The position numbers and the translations under genes are program-made. A DNA stretch of 32,969 bases, from NCBI GenBank assembly GCA_903870275.1, contig CAIQCK010000006.1:1-32969 (forward strand), read 5' to 3'. The notes below the pieces were generated by a model. The model did no database searches. It was not told the DNA's origin and was given only the letters and a program-made list of their open reading frames with translations. Numbering within the stretch: position 1 is the stretch's first letter; every line of letters starts with the position of its first letter. This DNA comes from an uncultured bacterium. GTDB taxonomy: Bacteria; Verrucomicrobiota; Verrucomicrobiia; CAIQCK01. Shown in pieces: positions 7,550 to 16,271 of the stretch.

Positions 7550-8902
7550 CTACTTCTTCACCGGCAGCGGGACCACCGCACTCTGCATGCCGAGCTTGGC
7601 GCAGACGAAATAAACCACCGCGCCAACGACGAACGCGGCCACCGGCGCGCACGGCACGTTCACCTGCACGGCCGCCGGCAGCAGCGAGTTGGGCAGAATG
7701 CCGACGATGAAGCCGAGCAGCCACGCGGTCCAGCCGGCCGGGTTGAAGCCCGCCCGCGGCCCGCTCCACTTGCCGCCCGCCAGTAGATAATCCACCAGCA
7801 TCGCGCCGCAAATCGGGCCGAACGACGCGCCGATCAGGCCGAACACGCTCGGCAATTTGCTGGCGTAGCCGGTGATTGCCAGGATGATGCTTACCACGAC
7901 GCCGATGCCGACGGAAAGGTACGGATTCACCTTGGGCATCACCGTCTTGAAACTGTTGGCCGCGATGAAGGAGGAGAAGCACGCGCCGGGGAACGACGCC
8001 AGCGTCAGGCCGATCATGATCGCCGCGAACCATCCGGACGACAGCTTCTTTTCCAGCGCGGCGGTCATGTTGACAACATCAGGACCGATGACACCCGACG
8101 CGCGTGCGCCGGCCACGGCGATGACCGAGATGCCCGCGGTGAAAACGATGGCGATGATGATGCCGACGATGCCGCCCATGCTCACGTCTTTTTTGTCGCG
8201 GCTGCTCGTGCAAATGTCCACGCCCGCCGCTCCCGCCGTTGCGAAGAAGCCGACGATGCCAGCGATCATCAGCATGATGGTCTCACACGGACAGCCGCAG
8301 ACGCCGGCCGCCGGTGCCGTCGGTTTGTAGTCGGGGGCCGCTCCGCCAAACATCCCCAGCCCGACCAGCAACACCACCAGAGGTATCAGCGGCAGATACG
8401 TGGCCACCTTCGCGACGTATTGGATGCCTTTCATTCCGACAAACGCCGCGCCCACCGCCCAGATGATGCACAGCGGAATGTAGAGCGACTGCATGTGGAA
8501 TCCTTTGGCCAGCGCGTCCGCCGAGCCGAACGTGTTTACACCCAGCCAGCCGAACTGCAACGCGCCCATCAGAAAGCCCGGCATGATCAGCGCGCCCGCC
8601 GCGCCGAATGTGGACGAACCGACGACGTAGAGCGGCATGCCCGTTTTCATTCCCAGCAACCCCGGCACCAGATAGAACAGGAAATGGCAGATGATGCCGG
8701 CCAGCACGATGCCGAGCAGCGTCGCGCCCAGCCCGCCGGTGGAGAGGCCGTTGGCGGACATTGAGTCCCAAAACACGAACCAAAGGAAAATGCCCGCGTA
8801 AGTCGGGGCAGTGTTTTTATACCAGGGTCCGCGATTGCTCGTCGGATTCGGCTTGGCGCTGGTAAGGTAGTCGGGCAGTTGCGAGGCAGCTTGGTTGCTC
8901 AT
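7550..8902 (-). CDS. NCS1-type purine/cytosine permease-like transporter
   Basis: This 450-residue integral membrane protein has about twelve hydrophobic segments and looks like the nucleobase:cation symporter-1 / CodB group, with an early WFVFWDSMSANGLSTGG segment, GMPLYVVGSSTFG in the region where NCS1 proteins carry their substrate-contact helix, and a late GASFGPICGAMLVDYLL resembling the conserved P--G-L--DY. NCS1 carriers import cytosine, purines, allantoin, hydantoins or thiamine precursors with H+ or Na+; the substrate here cannot be told from sequence or neighbours. The start at 8902 is supported by AAGGAAG just upstream. The gene is divergent from the membrane protein at 9086. Confidence 0.82.
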   Translation of the reverse strand: MSNQAASQLPDYLTSAKPNPTSNRGPWYKNTAPTYAGIFLWFVFWDSMSANGLSTGGLGATLLGIVLAGIICHFLFYLVPGLLGMKTGMPLYVVGSSTFGAAGALIMPGFLMGALQFGWLGVNTFGSADALAKGFHMQSLYIPLCIIWAVGAAFVGMKGIQYVAKVATYLPLIPLVVLLVGLGMFGGAAPDYKPTAPAAGVCGCPCETIMLMIAGIVGFFATAGAAGVDICTSSRDKKDVSMGGIVGIIIAIVFTAGISVIAVAGARASGVIGPDVVNMTAALEKKLSSGWFAAIMIGLTLASFPGACFSSFIAANSFKTVMPKVNPYLSVGIGVVVSIILAITGYASKLPSVFGLIGASFGPICGAMLVDYLLAGGKWSGPRAGFNPAGWTAWLLGFIVGILPNSLLPAAVQVNVPCAPVAAFVVGAVVYFVCAKLGMQSAVVPLPVKK

Positions 8903-9050
8903 GACTTCCTTTTTCGCTTTTTTCCGAATCGGTCCGCAAGCCAAAAATGCGTGTCCATTGTGAACTGGAGGTGACGCCAATCCCCCGCATCTGACACTCC
9001 CGCCGGCTTTGGCCGGCAGCCGTTCTCTGTGGAAACGCGTTTTTTTGCGC

Positions 9051-9080
9051 TTGACAGTTTTACTTTGTATGGCAAAGTGA
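9051..9080 (+). promoter_or_regulatory. TTGACA box and ACTTTG-N5-CAAAGT operator
   Basis: A consensus TTGACA lies at 9051-9056. The perfect palindrome ACTTTG-N5-CAAAGT follows at 9062-9078, overlapping where the -10 region should be and ending eight bases before the start codon at 9086. The second gene of this unit encodes a winged-helix regulator, so autoregulation through this site is likely. A second copy with the same half-sites, spacer length and flanks (T before, GA after) occurs at 10531-10550. Confidence 0.6.
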
Positions 9081-9085
9081 ATCCC

Positions 9086-9712
9086 ATGAACTCCAGCTCC
9101 GCGGCGGAAAACCTCCAAGTGATTCGCACCCTGATGGAACGCGCGGCCCTCTACCGCCGGGCGCTCGCGCCCATCATGCTCCTCGCCGGCGGCATCGGAG
9201 TGCTGGCCGGTGTCGTGGCTCTCTTGCTTCGCGTCGAGAACCTCCACACCTTCTGTGCACTCTGGTTCGGCGTGGCCGCGGTTGCCGTCGCGGGAGCCTT
9301 CCTGCTTGCGCGCCTCCAGTCGCTGAAGGACAGGGAGCCGTTATGGTCGCCGCCCACACGCCGCGTGGCGCAGGCGATGGCGCCGCCCTTGACGATAGGA
9401 TTTTTGTCCGGCGTGCTCGCATTCACCACCGCGGCCAATGACGACACGGCTGACGTGATCCTGCCGCTCGTGTGGATGCTGTGCTACGGCTGCGCGTTGC
9501 ACGCGGCGGGGTTCTTCGTGCCGCGAGGCATCCGGCTGCTCGGATGGTTCTTCATCCTCGGTGCCTGTGGCGTGTTTGCCGTGTGGCTCTGTTCCGGCCG
9601 CCCGCGAGACGCCGTCACGGCCAACATCGTCATGGGTGTGTTTTTCGGAGCGGTGCATCTGGCATACGGTGCCTGCCTCGCTTGGACTGAGAATCGGAAA
9701 GTCGCCGCGTGA
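9086..9712 (+). CDS. Six-helix membrane protein, co-transcribed with a winged-helix regulator
   Basis: I recognise no named family. The 208-residue protein has about six hydrophobic helices: LAPIMLLAGGIGVLAGVVALLL, FGVAAVAVAGAFLLARL, a region ending in FLSGVLAFTTA, VILPLVWMLCYGCALHAAGFF, LLGWFFILGACGVFAVWLC and IVMGVFFGAVHLAYGACLAW. The start at 9086 lies eight bases after the operator palindrome. Its stop overlaps the start of the regulator gene (GTGA), which suggests that the regulator and this membrane protein act together, for example as a membrane sensor or sequestration partner; this is inference. It diverges from the NCS1 permease gene. Confidence 0.65.
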   Translation: MNSSSAAENLQVIRTLMERAALYRRALAPIMLLAGGIGVLAGVVALLLRVENLHTFCALWFGVAAVAVAGAFLLARLQSLKDREPLWSPPTRRVAQAMAPPLTIGFLSGVLAFTTAANDDTADVILPLVWMLCYGCALHAAGFFVPRGIRLLGWFFILGACGVFAVWLCSGRPRDAVTANIVMGVFFGAVHLAYGACLAWTENRKVAA

Positions 9713-10014
9713 ACCCGGAACCGATTTCGCAACTGGATCGGGTGATCCATGAGAAAGGGCGGCTGGCGATCATGTCGCTGCTGGCGGCCACGGCGAAGCT
9801 GTCGTTCACGGAACTGCGCGACACGCTCGGCATGACCGACGGCAACATCACCACCCACATCCGCACGCTCCAGGAAGCGGGCTACGTGGCCGTCACGAAA
9901 AGCTTTGAAGGCAGTCGGCCGCTGACAACGTGCGCGCTGACGGAACCGGGCCGGAAAGCCTTCGCGAGCTACATCAACCTGCTGGAGCAGATCGTCCAGC
10001 GGGCCAGACAATAG
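9709..10014 (+). CDS. Small winged-helix transcriptional regulator (HTH_34 / MarR-ArsR-like)
   Basis: The 101-residue protein is almost entirely one winged-helix DNA-binding domain: a first helix (LDRVIHEKGRLAIMSLL), a turn-helix (LSFTELRDTLGMTDGNITTHIRTLQEAGYV), a wing (AVTKSFEGSRPLTTCALTEPGRKAF) and a C-terminal dimerisation helix. It matches the one-domain regulators often labelled winged helix DNA-binding or HTH_34. The GTG start overlaps the upstream stop by four bases. It is the obvious candidate to bind ACTTTG-N5-CAAAGT at 9062 and 10532, which would place the membrane gene and ispH in one regulon. No ligand-binding residues can be named. Confidence 0.85.
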   Translation: MNPEPISQLDRVIHEKGRLAIMSLLAATAKLSFTELRDTLGMTDGNITTHIRTLQEAGYVAVTKSFEGSRPLTTCALTEPGRKAFASYINLLEQIVQRARQ

Positions 10015-10044
10015 CGGCGCACATATCAAACCCAAAGGAGTACC

Positions 10045-10359
10045 ATGATAATAGTCGCAATACTCGTGAGAATAATCGTACTGCTCGGAGTGATTCTCTT
10101 ATTCGTTTTTGGTTTGTTCGGCGGATGGCGGATGCTCAGGAGAACGACCATGAAAACGCGGGCACGCATCGGGGCGGCTCTTTCATTTGCGTTTTTTCTT
10201 CTCGCCGGTTTGTGGCTTCTCGTCCTCGCTGCTTTGTATCCAAGCGACGGCGCTATACTGGTGGTCATCGGACTTTATTTGCTCGGACAGGCCTTCTATG
10301 CCGGCACGAGGCTTTGGCTCGCCGCGGAGAAGTGTGGCCCACCGCAAGGCGCCCAATGA
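10045..10359 (+). CDS. Small membrane protein of unknown function (104 aa)
   Basis: Three hydrophobic segments are visible: residues 1-26 (MIIVAILVRIIVLLGVILLF), about 42-64 and about 70-86. A basic patch (RRTTMKTRAR) separates the first two. The ATG has a strong ribosome-binding site (AAAGGAG) at the right distance. The gene starts 30 bases after the winged-helix regulator and is probably part of the same transcript. No family is recognised. Confidence 0.6.
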   Translation: MIIVAILVRIIVLLGVILLFVFGLFGGWRMLRRTTMKTRARIGAALSFAFFLLAGLWLLVLAALYPSDGAILVVIGLYLLGQAFYAGTRLWLAAEKCGPPQGAQ

Positions 10360-10521
10360 GAACGCCGTTTGACAAACTCGCGGCCGCCATCCGCCCCACG
10401 GCTTTTTGTCCGGCGGCAGCCGGGGACTCAAGAATCCTTCTGGCACCCCACCCGGCGTTATCGCCGCCGGTTACTGAGTCTTACCGATAGGAATCACCGA
10501 ACCAACAAAAGGAGAATTCTT

Positions 10522-11442
10522 ATGCCCACATACTTTGCGATACAAAGTGAAAGCGCCTGCGCCACGCTCGCGCCGCCCCGGCCCATCCAGATCCTGCGCG
10601 CCGCGCATATCGGCATGTGCTTTGGCGTTCGCAACGCTATTGCGCTGGCCCGCCGGGAGGCGGCGGTCGCGCCGTTCACGTTGCTTGGCGATCTGGTCCA
10701 CAACGAAACCGTCCTCGCCGACCTGCGGCGTCGCGGCGTTGTCATGGAGCGGAACCCGGCGGCGGTGGCGACGGCCACCGTGATGATCACCGCGCACGGT
10801 GCGTCGCAGCGGACCCTGTGCCGGTTGCGCGAGCGCGGCCTGCGCGTGCTGGAGGCGACTTGTCCGCTCGTGCGCCACGCGCAGCGCTGCGCGCGCGAGT
10901 TGGCGGAGGCGGGTTATCACCCCGTCATCGTGGGCCAACGCGATCATGTGGAAGTGCGCGGCATCACCGAAGACCTGGACGACTTCGATGTCGTGCTGAC
11001 GCCGGACGATGTGTCCCGGCTGGCGGAACGCGCGCGGTTCGGCGTGGTGGTGCAGACGACGCAGCCGATTGAGAAAGCGCACGCGCTGGCGGCGTTGATC
11101 CAGCGCCGGTTTCCGCGATCGGAAGTGCGTTTCGTGGACACGGTTTGCCGGCCGACGAAGCAGCGCCAGGCCGCCGCCGTGGAGTTGGCGCGGCATGCGG
11201 ACGTGGTCATCGTCATTGGCGGCGCGCAAAGCAACAACACGCACGAACTGGCCGCGACGTGCCGCCGGTTTTGCGGGCGGGTGCATCATGTGCAAGCGCC
11301 GGAGGATTTGCAACCGGAATGGTTTGCAGGCGCGGCGACGGTCGGCATCACGGCGGGCACGTCCACGCCGGATGCGGTGATTGAAGCGGTGGAACATCGG
11401 TTGCGCGAGTTGGCCAATGAGCTTTTGGCGCACGCGCTCTAA
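10522..11442 (+). CDS. ispH: 4-hydroxy-3-methylbut-2-enyl diphosphate reductase (IspH) homologue
   Basis: IspH catalyses the last step of the MEP isoprenoid pathway, reducing HMBPP to IPP and DMAPP with a [4Fe-4S] cluster. The three cluster cysteines are present at residues 33, 114 and 209 (GMCFGV, EATCPLV, DTVCRPTKQRQ), with active-site residues H60, H92, H142 and E144, the QTT motif near 178-180, SNNT and the TAG-S pattern near the end. One of the family's usual serines in the S-S-N motif is Asn here, and the protein carries about 24 extra N-terminal residues. An excellent AAAGGAG site supports the ATG. It may be a divergent second IspH rather than the housekeeping copy, since it lies among membrane proteins under a local regulator. 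Confidence 0.85.
   Translation: MPTYFAIQSESACATLAPPRPIQILRAAHIGMCFGVRNAIALARREAAVAPFTLLGDLVHNETVLADLRRRGVVMERNPAAVATATVMITAHGASQRTLCRLRERGLRVLEATCPLVRHAQRCARELAEAGYHPVIVGQRDHVEVRGITEDLDDFDVVLTPDDVSRLAERARFGVVVQTTQPIEKAHALAALIQRRFPRSEVRFVDTVCRPTKQRQAAAVELARHADVVIVIGGAQSNNTHELAATCRRFCGRVHHVQAPEDLQPEWFAGAATVGITAGTSTPDAVIEAVEHRLRELANELLAHAL
10531..10550 (+). promoter_or_regulatory. Second ACTTTG-N5-CAAAGT operator, inside the start of ispH
   Basis: This 20-bp site has the same half-sites, spacer length and flanking T and GA as the site at 9061-9080; only the 5-base spacer differs. It begins nine bases after the ispH start codon, inside the non-conserved N-terminal extension. A regulator bound here could block the start of ispH or loop to the upstream site. 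Because it lies in coding sequence, chance is less likely but not excluded. Confidence 0.5.
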
Positions 11443-11452
11443 GGAGAAGACC

Positions 11453-12964
11453 ATGGAAACAAACCCTGCAGTTATTGGAATTCACGAAACTCCGGCAACA
11501 GAAACGCAGTCGCATCAGGCGCTGGTCGTGCTGGCAGCGGCGCTCGCACTCGGCGCGCTGGGCGACGGGATGCTGCGCGCCACACCGTGGGGAGTGAACC
11601 TCGTGTTTTGCGCGGCAGCGCTGGCACGGCACTTTGGACCGGAACGCGTGCGAGTGCGGACGGAGATTTTCGCGCCGGCGGTGTTGTTGGCCGCAGGATG
11701 CGCATGGCGCGATTCAGCCGTACTGAAGGGGCTGGATTTCATGGGGATGCTCGTGGCGCTGGCGCTGGCGGCTTGGCACTCGGAAGGCGGCCATTTGATA
11801 ATGGCCAGCGTATCCGGCTGCGTGCGCGCTGTGTGGAACACAGCCATCCGGACACTGTTTGGCGCGCCCGGGCTGGTGTGTTCCGATGTGGCGTGGACAC
11901 GGTTGCCGGGGCGCGTGTGGCAACAGGATGCGCGAGGCGTGATAGGCGGCCTGATTGCGTTGCCGCTGCTGCTCGTGTTCGGCGCGTTGTTCGCGTCGGC
12001 GGACGCGATGTTCGAGCGGCTGATACTGTCCGTTTTTGACATTGATTTCACCTCCGTCATCTCGCACGTGTTTTTGACCGCGCTGCTGGCCTCGCTCGTG
12101 GGCGGTTACTTGCGCGGGCTGTTGCTTCGGCAGTGTCCGGACGCGCCGCCACGCATCGCTGAGTCCGGAATCAGGTTGGGAAACATCGAAGCCGGCGTCG
12201 CACTGGGATGTTTGAACGGTTTGTTCCTCACCTTCATCATCGTGCAGTTCCGGTATTTCTTCGGCGGGACAGAGCAAGTGCACGTGGTGCCGGGCCTGAC
12301 CTATGCGACGTATGCGCGACAGGGGTTTTTCGAACTGGTTGCGGTGGCCGCGTTGGTGTTGCCGGTGTTGCTGGCGGTGGACTGGCTGACGCGAAATGAG
12401 GCGCGAAAAAAAGCGCTGCGACTGCTGTCGGGTGCGCTGGTGGTGATGCTGTTGGTCATCATGGCCTCCGCCTTCCAACGGATGCTGATTTACCAACACG
12501 AGTATGGGCTGACGGAGCTGAGGTTCTACACGACGGCCTTCATGGGCTGGCTGGCGGTGGTCTGTGTGTGGTTTGGCGTCACGGTGCTGCGCGGGCGGCG
12601 TGAACGGTTTGTATGCGGAGCCTTGGTGGCGGGACTTGTGGCGGTGTTCGCGTTGCACGTCATCAATCCCGACGCGCTGATCGTCCGCGTCAACGCGGCC
12701 CGCTTGTCCACGGGACGAATATTTGATACGAGCTACGCCACGTCGCTGAGCGCCGACGCGACGCCGGCGTTGCTGGAGGTGTTGCCAAAACTGGCGTGGC
12801 TGGAACGGACCCGGGCGGAGACGGTGCTGCGCAGGAGGTGGTTGGATAAAGTCGGCGATTGGCGGAATTGGAATTGGGCGTGTGCCGCCGCGCGCCGGCA
12901 AATCAATGAGTATGTCGCAGCCGTTGCAGCACACGACCGCAAGGTTTCAGGAGAATCACGATGA
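11453..12964 (+). CDS. DUF4173 domain-containing membrane protein
   Basis: A 503-residue multi-spanning protein with about ten or more hydrophobic helices. The central region, with LPLLLVFGALFASADAMFERLI, FLTALLASLVGGYLRGLLL, LNGLFLTFIIVQFRYFFGG and YATYARQGFFELVAVAALVLPVLL, fits DUF4173, a family of unknown function. The C-terminal 90 residues are soluble, with INPDALIVRVNAARL as seen in the family. The ATG at 11453 follows AAGGAG, which itself overlaps the ispH stop (TAAGGAG). The stop overlaps the next start by four bases. The close packing with ispH and two more membrane genes points to one operon, but the shared process is unknown. Confidence 0.8.
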   Translation: METNPAVIGIHETPATETQSHQALVVLAAALALGALGDGMLRATPWGVNLVFCAAALARHFGPERVRVRTEIFAPAVLLAAGCAWRDSAVLKGLDFMGMLVALALAAWHSEGGHLIMASVSGCVRAVWNTAIRTLFGAPGLVCSDVAWTRLPGRVWQQDARGVIGGLIALPLLLVFGALFASADAMFERLILSVFDIDFTSVISHVFLTALLASLVGGYLRGLLLRQCPDAPPRIAESGIRLGNIEAGVALGCLNGLFLTFIIVQFRYFFGGTEQVHVVPGLTYATYARQGFFELVAVAALVLPVLLAVDWLTRNEARKKALRLLSGALVVMLLVIMASAFQRMLIYQHEYGLTELRFYTTAFMGWLAVVCVWFGVTVLRGRRERFVCGALVAGLVAVFALHVINPDALIVRVNAARLSTGRIFDTSYATSLSADATPALLEVLPKLAWLERTRAETVLRRRWLDKVGDWRNWNWACAAARRQINEYVAAVAAHDRKVSGESR

Positions 12965-13494
12965 ACAACGAACAACAACTGCTTCGGCGCATCCGCGCGC
13001 TGACCTTGCTGGTGATTGCCGGGCTGGTGATCAGCGGCGCGACGGCCATCCCGGTGGAGACTGAAGTGAATCTATTGGCAAGCATGCTCGGCCTCTCGGG
13101 GCCTGAAGGAGCCCAACCGGCAGGCGTGCTGGCTGAATGGATCATCCGGGCGCAAACCGGTGTGCATGCGATGAACGCGAAGTATCCATTCATTGCATAC
13201 GGCGGGGATTGGCTGGCGTTCGGGCATTTCGCCATCGCCATCGTGTTCATCGGCGCGTGGCGCGATCCGGTGCGCAACGCGTGGTTGTTCGATTTCGGCC
13301 TGATCGTGTCGGCGCTGGTCCTGCCGTATGCCTTTGGCTTCGGCGCGTGGCGCGGGATTCCTGTGTGGTGGAGGCTGATTGATTGTTCCTTTGGCGTCGG
13401 CTGCGTCATCCCGCTGTGGATTTGCCGGCGATACGTCATGGCACTGGCGCGTTTGACGGGCGCCGCCGAAACACCAACGAAAGGCCGGCGATGA
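12961..13494 (+). CDS. Membrane protein of unknown function (177 aa)
   Basis: Four hydrophobic segments are visible: about residues 13-33, a middle one around WLAFGHFAIAIVFIGAW, then AWLFDFGLIVSALVLPYAFGFG and a last around CSFGVGCVIPLWICRRYV. A polar region (residues 35-65) separates the first two and may face outside. No family is recognised with certainty. Both ends overlap the neighbouring genes by four bases (ATGA), so it is translationally coupled with the DUF4173 protein and the following membrane protein. Confidence 0.65.
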   Translation: MNNEQQLLRRIRALTLLVIAGLVISGATAIPVETEVNLLASMLGLSGPEGAQPAGVLAEWIIRAQTGVHAMNAKYPFIAYGGDWLAFGHFAIAIVFIGAWRDPVRNAWLFDFGLIVSALVLPYAFGFGAWRGIPVWWRLIDCSFGVGCVIPLWICRRYVMALARLTGAAETPTKGRR

Positions 13495-14234
13495 TCACGC
13501 ACAAACGGCGCGTTGCGGAGGCGTGGCGGTGGCTGGTGGTCGTGCTCTTTGCGCTGGCCATGGCCTGGGTGGAAAGCAGTGTCGTGTTTTATCTGCGGAC
13601 GATGATTGATCGCATTGATCCCTACCAGGCGAACCCGCTGCCCATTTCCCGCGGGTTTGCGAAGGCGGAATTGATCCGCGAAGCCGCAACCATCGTCATG
13701 CTCGCCAGCGTGAGTTGGCTGGCCGGACGCACCGCTCGCACGCGGCTTGGCTATTTCCTGATTGCGTTCGGCGTCTGGGACATCGGCTACTACGTTTTTC
13801 TACGGCCGCTGACGGGCTGGCCGCGAACGCTGTTGGATTGGGACGTGTTGTTTCTAATTCCGCTGCCGTGGTGGGGACCGGTCGTGGCGCCGTGCCTGAT
13901 TGCCGGGCTGATGGTGATGCTGGGGACGTTGGTGACGCAATTCGCGCGCGCCGGCGGTGCGGCGTGGCCGCGCCGGGCCAGCATGGCGACCGGCATGGTG
14001 GGCATCGCGCTGGCCCTTTATACTTTTGTGGCCGATGCCATTGGTGTCGTTGCCAAAGGCGAAACCGCATTGCGGGAAATGCTGCCCGTGTGCTTTCTAT
14101 GGCCTCTGTTTGGCGTGGCGCTGCTGCTGATGACCGTGCCGGTGGCGGACGTCGCGTGGCAAGTGTGGTGCCGTGCCTGCGCCGAGAGGGCGAAAACCTC
14201 AACTGGATTTGTTCATGAGTCTTTTTTCTCTTGA
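13491..14234 (+). CDS. Membrane protein of unknown function (247 aa)
   Basis: About six hydrophobic segments are present, beginning with WRWLVVVLFALAMAWVES and including YFLIAFGVWDIGYYVFL, a WGPVVAPCLIAGLMVMLGTLV helix and two helices near the C-terminus (ASMATGMVGIALALYTFVADAI, FLWPLFGVALLLMTVPVAD). A polar loop, about residues 36-63, follows the first helix. No family is recognised. The start at 13491 overlaps the upstream stop (ATGA). It ends the tightly packed group that starts at ispH; the next gene, malQ, is 138 bases away. Confidence 0.65.
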   Translation: MITHKRRVAEAWRWLVVVLFALAMAWVESSVVFYLRTMIDRIDPYQANPLPISRGFAKAELIREAATIVMLASVSWLAGRTARTRLGYFLIAFGVWDIGYYVFLRPLTGWPRTLLDWDVLFLIPLPWWGPVVAPCLIAGLMVMLGTLVTQFARAGGAAWPRRASMATGMVGIALALYTFVADAIGVVAKGETALREMLPVCFLWPLFGVALLLMTVPVADVAWQVWCRACAERAKTSTGFVHESFFS

Positions 14235-14372
14235 GCGATGGCGGACGACGGTGTCCGGCGATCCGCAAGACCCGCACGCGAATTTCGGCGGTCGCGCTTC
14301 CGCCTCCGCTTTTGCATTGCCTTGGGTTGGCGCGGAGCCTACTTTGCCGGCCACGGAAGAACGACGACACCC

Positions 14373-15911
14373 ATGACAAAATCCAAACCAACGTTGTTCC
14401 AATGCCGCGGCTCAGGCGTGCTGTTGCATCCGACCTCGCTGCCCAGCCCGTGTGGCATTGGCGACCTCGGTCCGGCGGCGCGGGCGTGGGTGGATGCGCT
14501 CGCGCGGGCGGGGCAGCAGTGGTGGCAAATGCTGCCGCTGTCGCCGACGGGTTACGCCGATTCGCCTTACCAGTGCCTCTCCACGTTCGCCGGCAATCCG
14601 AATCTGATCAGCCCGGAGGACTTGGTGAAGGACGGCCTGTTGCACCGGCGCGATGCCATGGGGCGGCCGTTCGACGCGCGGCGCGTGGACTTCGGCGCGG
14701 TGATTCCGTTCAAAACGAAACTGCTGGCGCGGGCGTGGGACAATTTCAGGCGCGGCGCGGCGCGGCGGCTGAAGCCGGAATTTGAAAAGTTTTGCGCGCA
14801 GGAAAAAAGCTGGCTGAGGGATTTCGCGCTCTTCATGGCGCTGAAGGAAGCGCACGGCGGCGCGAGCTGGTTCGAGTGGGAGCCGGAGTTGATGGCGCGC
14901 AAGCCGGCGGCGCTGGCGCGGGCCGGGCAGTCGTTGAAAGACGCCGTTCGCCAGCACGAGTTCCGCCAGTTCCTGTTCTTCCGACAATGGCGCACGCTGA
15001 AATCCTGCGCCAACGCCCGCGGCATAAAGCTCATCGGCGATATTCCGATTTTTGTTTCCGGCGACTCGGCGGATGTCTGGAGCCATCCGCAGGAGTTCCT
15101 GCTCGACGAGCGGCGCCGGCCGACAGTGGTCACGGGCGTGCCGCCGGATTACTTCAGCAAGACCGGCCAGCTCTGGGGCAGTCCGCACTACGATTGGAAG
15201 GCGATGAAGCGCAACGGCTACGCGTGGTGGATCGCGCGGGTGCGGGCGACGCTGCGGGTGGTGGACGTGGTGCGCGTGGACCATTTCCGCGGCTTCGAGG
15301 CGGCGTGGCAGGTGCCCGGTGGCGACGCGACGGCGCAACGCGGCCGTTGGGTGAAGGGGCCGGGTGCGGATTTGTTCGACCACCTGCGCGCGGTGCTCGG
15401 CCCGCTGCCGATCATCGCCGAAGACCTCGGTTACATTACGCCGGCGGTGGACGCGCTGCGCGTGCGCTTCAACTTTCCCGGCATGAGGATTCTTCAATTC
15501 GCGTTCGGCGGCGCGGCCGAGAACCGTTTCCTGCCACATCACTACGAGCGCAACACCATCGTTTATACCGGCACGCACGACAACGACACGACGCGCGGCT
15601 GGTTCGCGACAGCGACGCGGAAAGAACGCGCGCTGCTGCGGCGCTACGTGGGGCGGCCTTGCGACGGCCGCAACGCGAGCGGGGAACTGATGCGCCTGGC
15701 GTGGTCGTCGGTGGCCGATCTCGCCATCGCGCCGTTGCAGGACCTGCTGAATCTCGGCACGGAAGCGCGGATGAATTTTCCCGGCCAATCCTCCGGCTGG
15801 TGGCGCTGGCGTTTCACGGCGGGCCAGTTGACCGGCGCGGCGGTGGACCGGCTCGGCGAGATGACGGAGGTTTACGGCCGCTCGACGAAGCGCGCGGATT
15901 GCGATCCGTAG
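14373..15911 (+). CDS. malQ: 4-alpha-glucanotransferase (amylomaltase, GH77)
   Basis: MalQ transfers glucan segments between maltodextrins and releases glucose, in glycogen or maltodextrin metabolism (cytoplasm). GH77 motifs are clear: GVLLHPTSLPSPCGIGDLG at the N-terminus, QMLPLSPTGYADSPY, IGDIPIFVSGDSADVW, GVPPDYFSKTGQLWGSPHYDW, the nucleophile region VRVDHFRGFEAAWQV, the acid/base IIAEDLGYITPAV, and the transition-state Asp in TGTHDNDT. The 512-residue length matches bacterial type-I amylomaltases, without the extra N-terminal domain of E. coli MalQ. The ATG at 14373 gives the usual N-terminus. No other maltodextrin gene is adjacent. Confidence 0.96.
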   Translation: MTKSKPTLFQCRGSGVLLHPTSLPSPCGIGDLGPAARAWVDALARAGQQWWQMLPLSPTGYADSPYQCLSTFAGNPNLISPEDLVKDGLLHRRDAMGRPFDARRVDFGAVIPFKTKLLARAWDNFRRGAARRLKPEFEKFCAQEKSWLRDFALFMALKEAHGGASWFEWEPELMARKPAALARAGQSLKDAVRQHEFRQFLFFRQWRTLKSCANARGIKLIGDIPIFVSGDSADVWSHPQEFLLDERRRPTVVTGVPPDYFSKTGQLWGSPHYDWKAMKRNGYAWWIARVRATLRVVDVVRVDHFRGFEAAWQVPGGDATAQRGRWVKGPGADLFDHLRAVLGPLPIIAEDLGYITPAVDALRVRFNFPGMRILQFAFGGAAENRFLPHHYERNTIVYTGTHDNDTTRGWFATATRKERALLRRYVGRPCDGRNASGELMRLAWSSVADLAIAPLQDLLNLGTEARMNFPGQSSGWWRWRFTAGQLTGAAVDRLGEMTEVYGRSTKRADCDP

Positions 15912-16271
15912 GTTAAAACCGGTGTCTTTGTTGGCGGAAAGTTACCCATCTCCGCGCCCCAGTGTCGCCAGGACAGCCCGTCGCGACACACGGACGACAA
16001 CCATCTTTTCAACCGCAAATCGAGGGGGCGGAGCGTCATCTTCATGGCGCGCTGGATGCCAGCGACGAAAAAGCCGACGCGGGAAACCTGCCCGTGGAGG
16101 ACGCATAGGCCGATGCAACAGATGAAGGCAGTGAGCCGTCCCCATGTGCTTGTCATCATTTCCGGGCTCATGATTTTACATCGGCACAATATTCCCCCGG
16201 CTTGAGCCCATCATGTCCGCAATCGCGCTCGTCGAGCTTGATGCGGATGCGTGGCGACCGCCAAACTCATC
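15912..16271. other. 360-bp gap without a convincing gene
   Basis: The gap lies between convergent malQ and gdhA. Several frames on both strands stay open for 60-105 codons here, including one on the minus strand reaching into malQ, but none has a ribosome-binding site, a recognisable motif or sensible composition. No terminator with a T-run is obvious. It may hold a decayed or dispersed element; I cannot support any feature. Confidence 0.4.

Noticed and set aside
8902..9247. N-terminal extension of the NCS1 permease up to 9247
   Set aside because: The extension is polar and unlike NCS1 proteins, would overlap the divergent gene, and an ATG at 8902 has a good ribosome-binding site.
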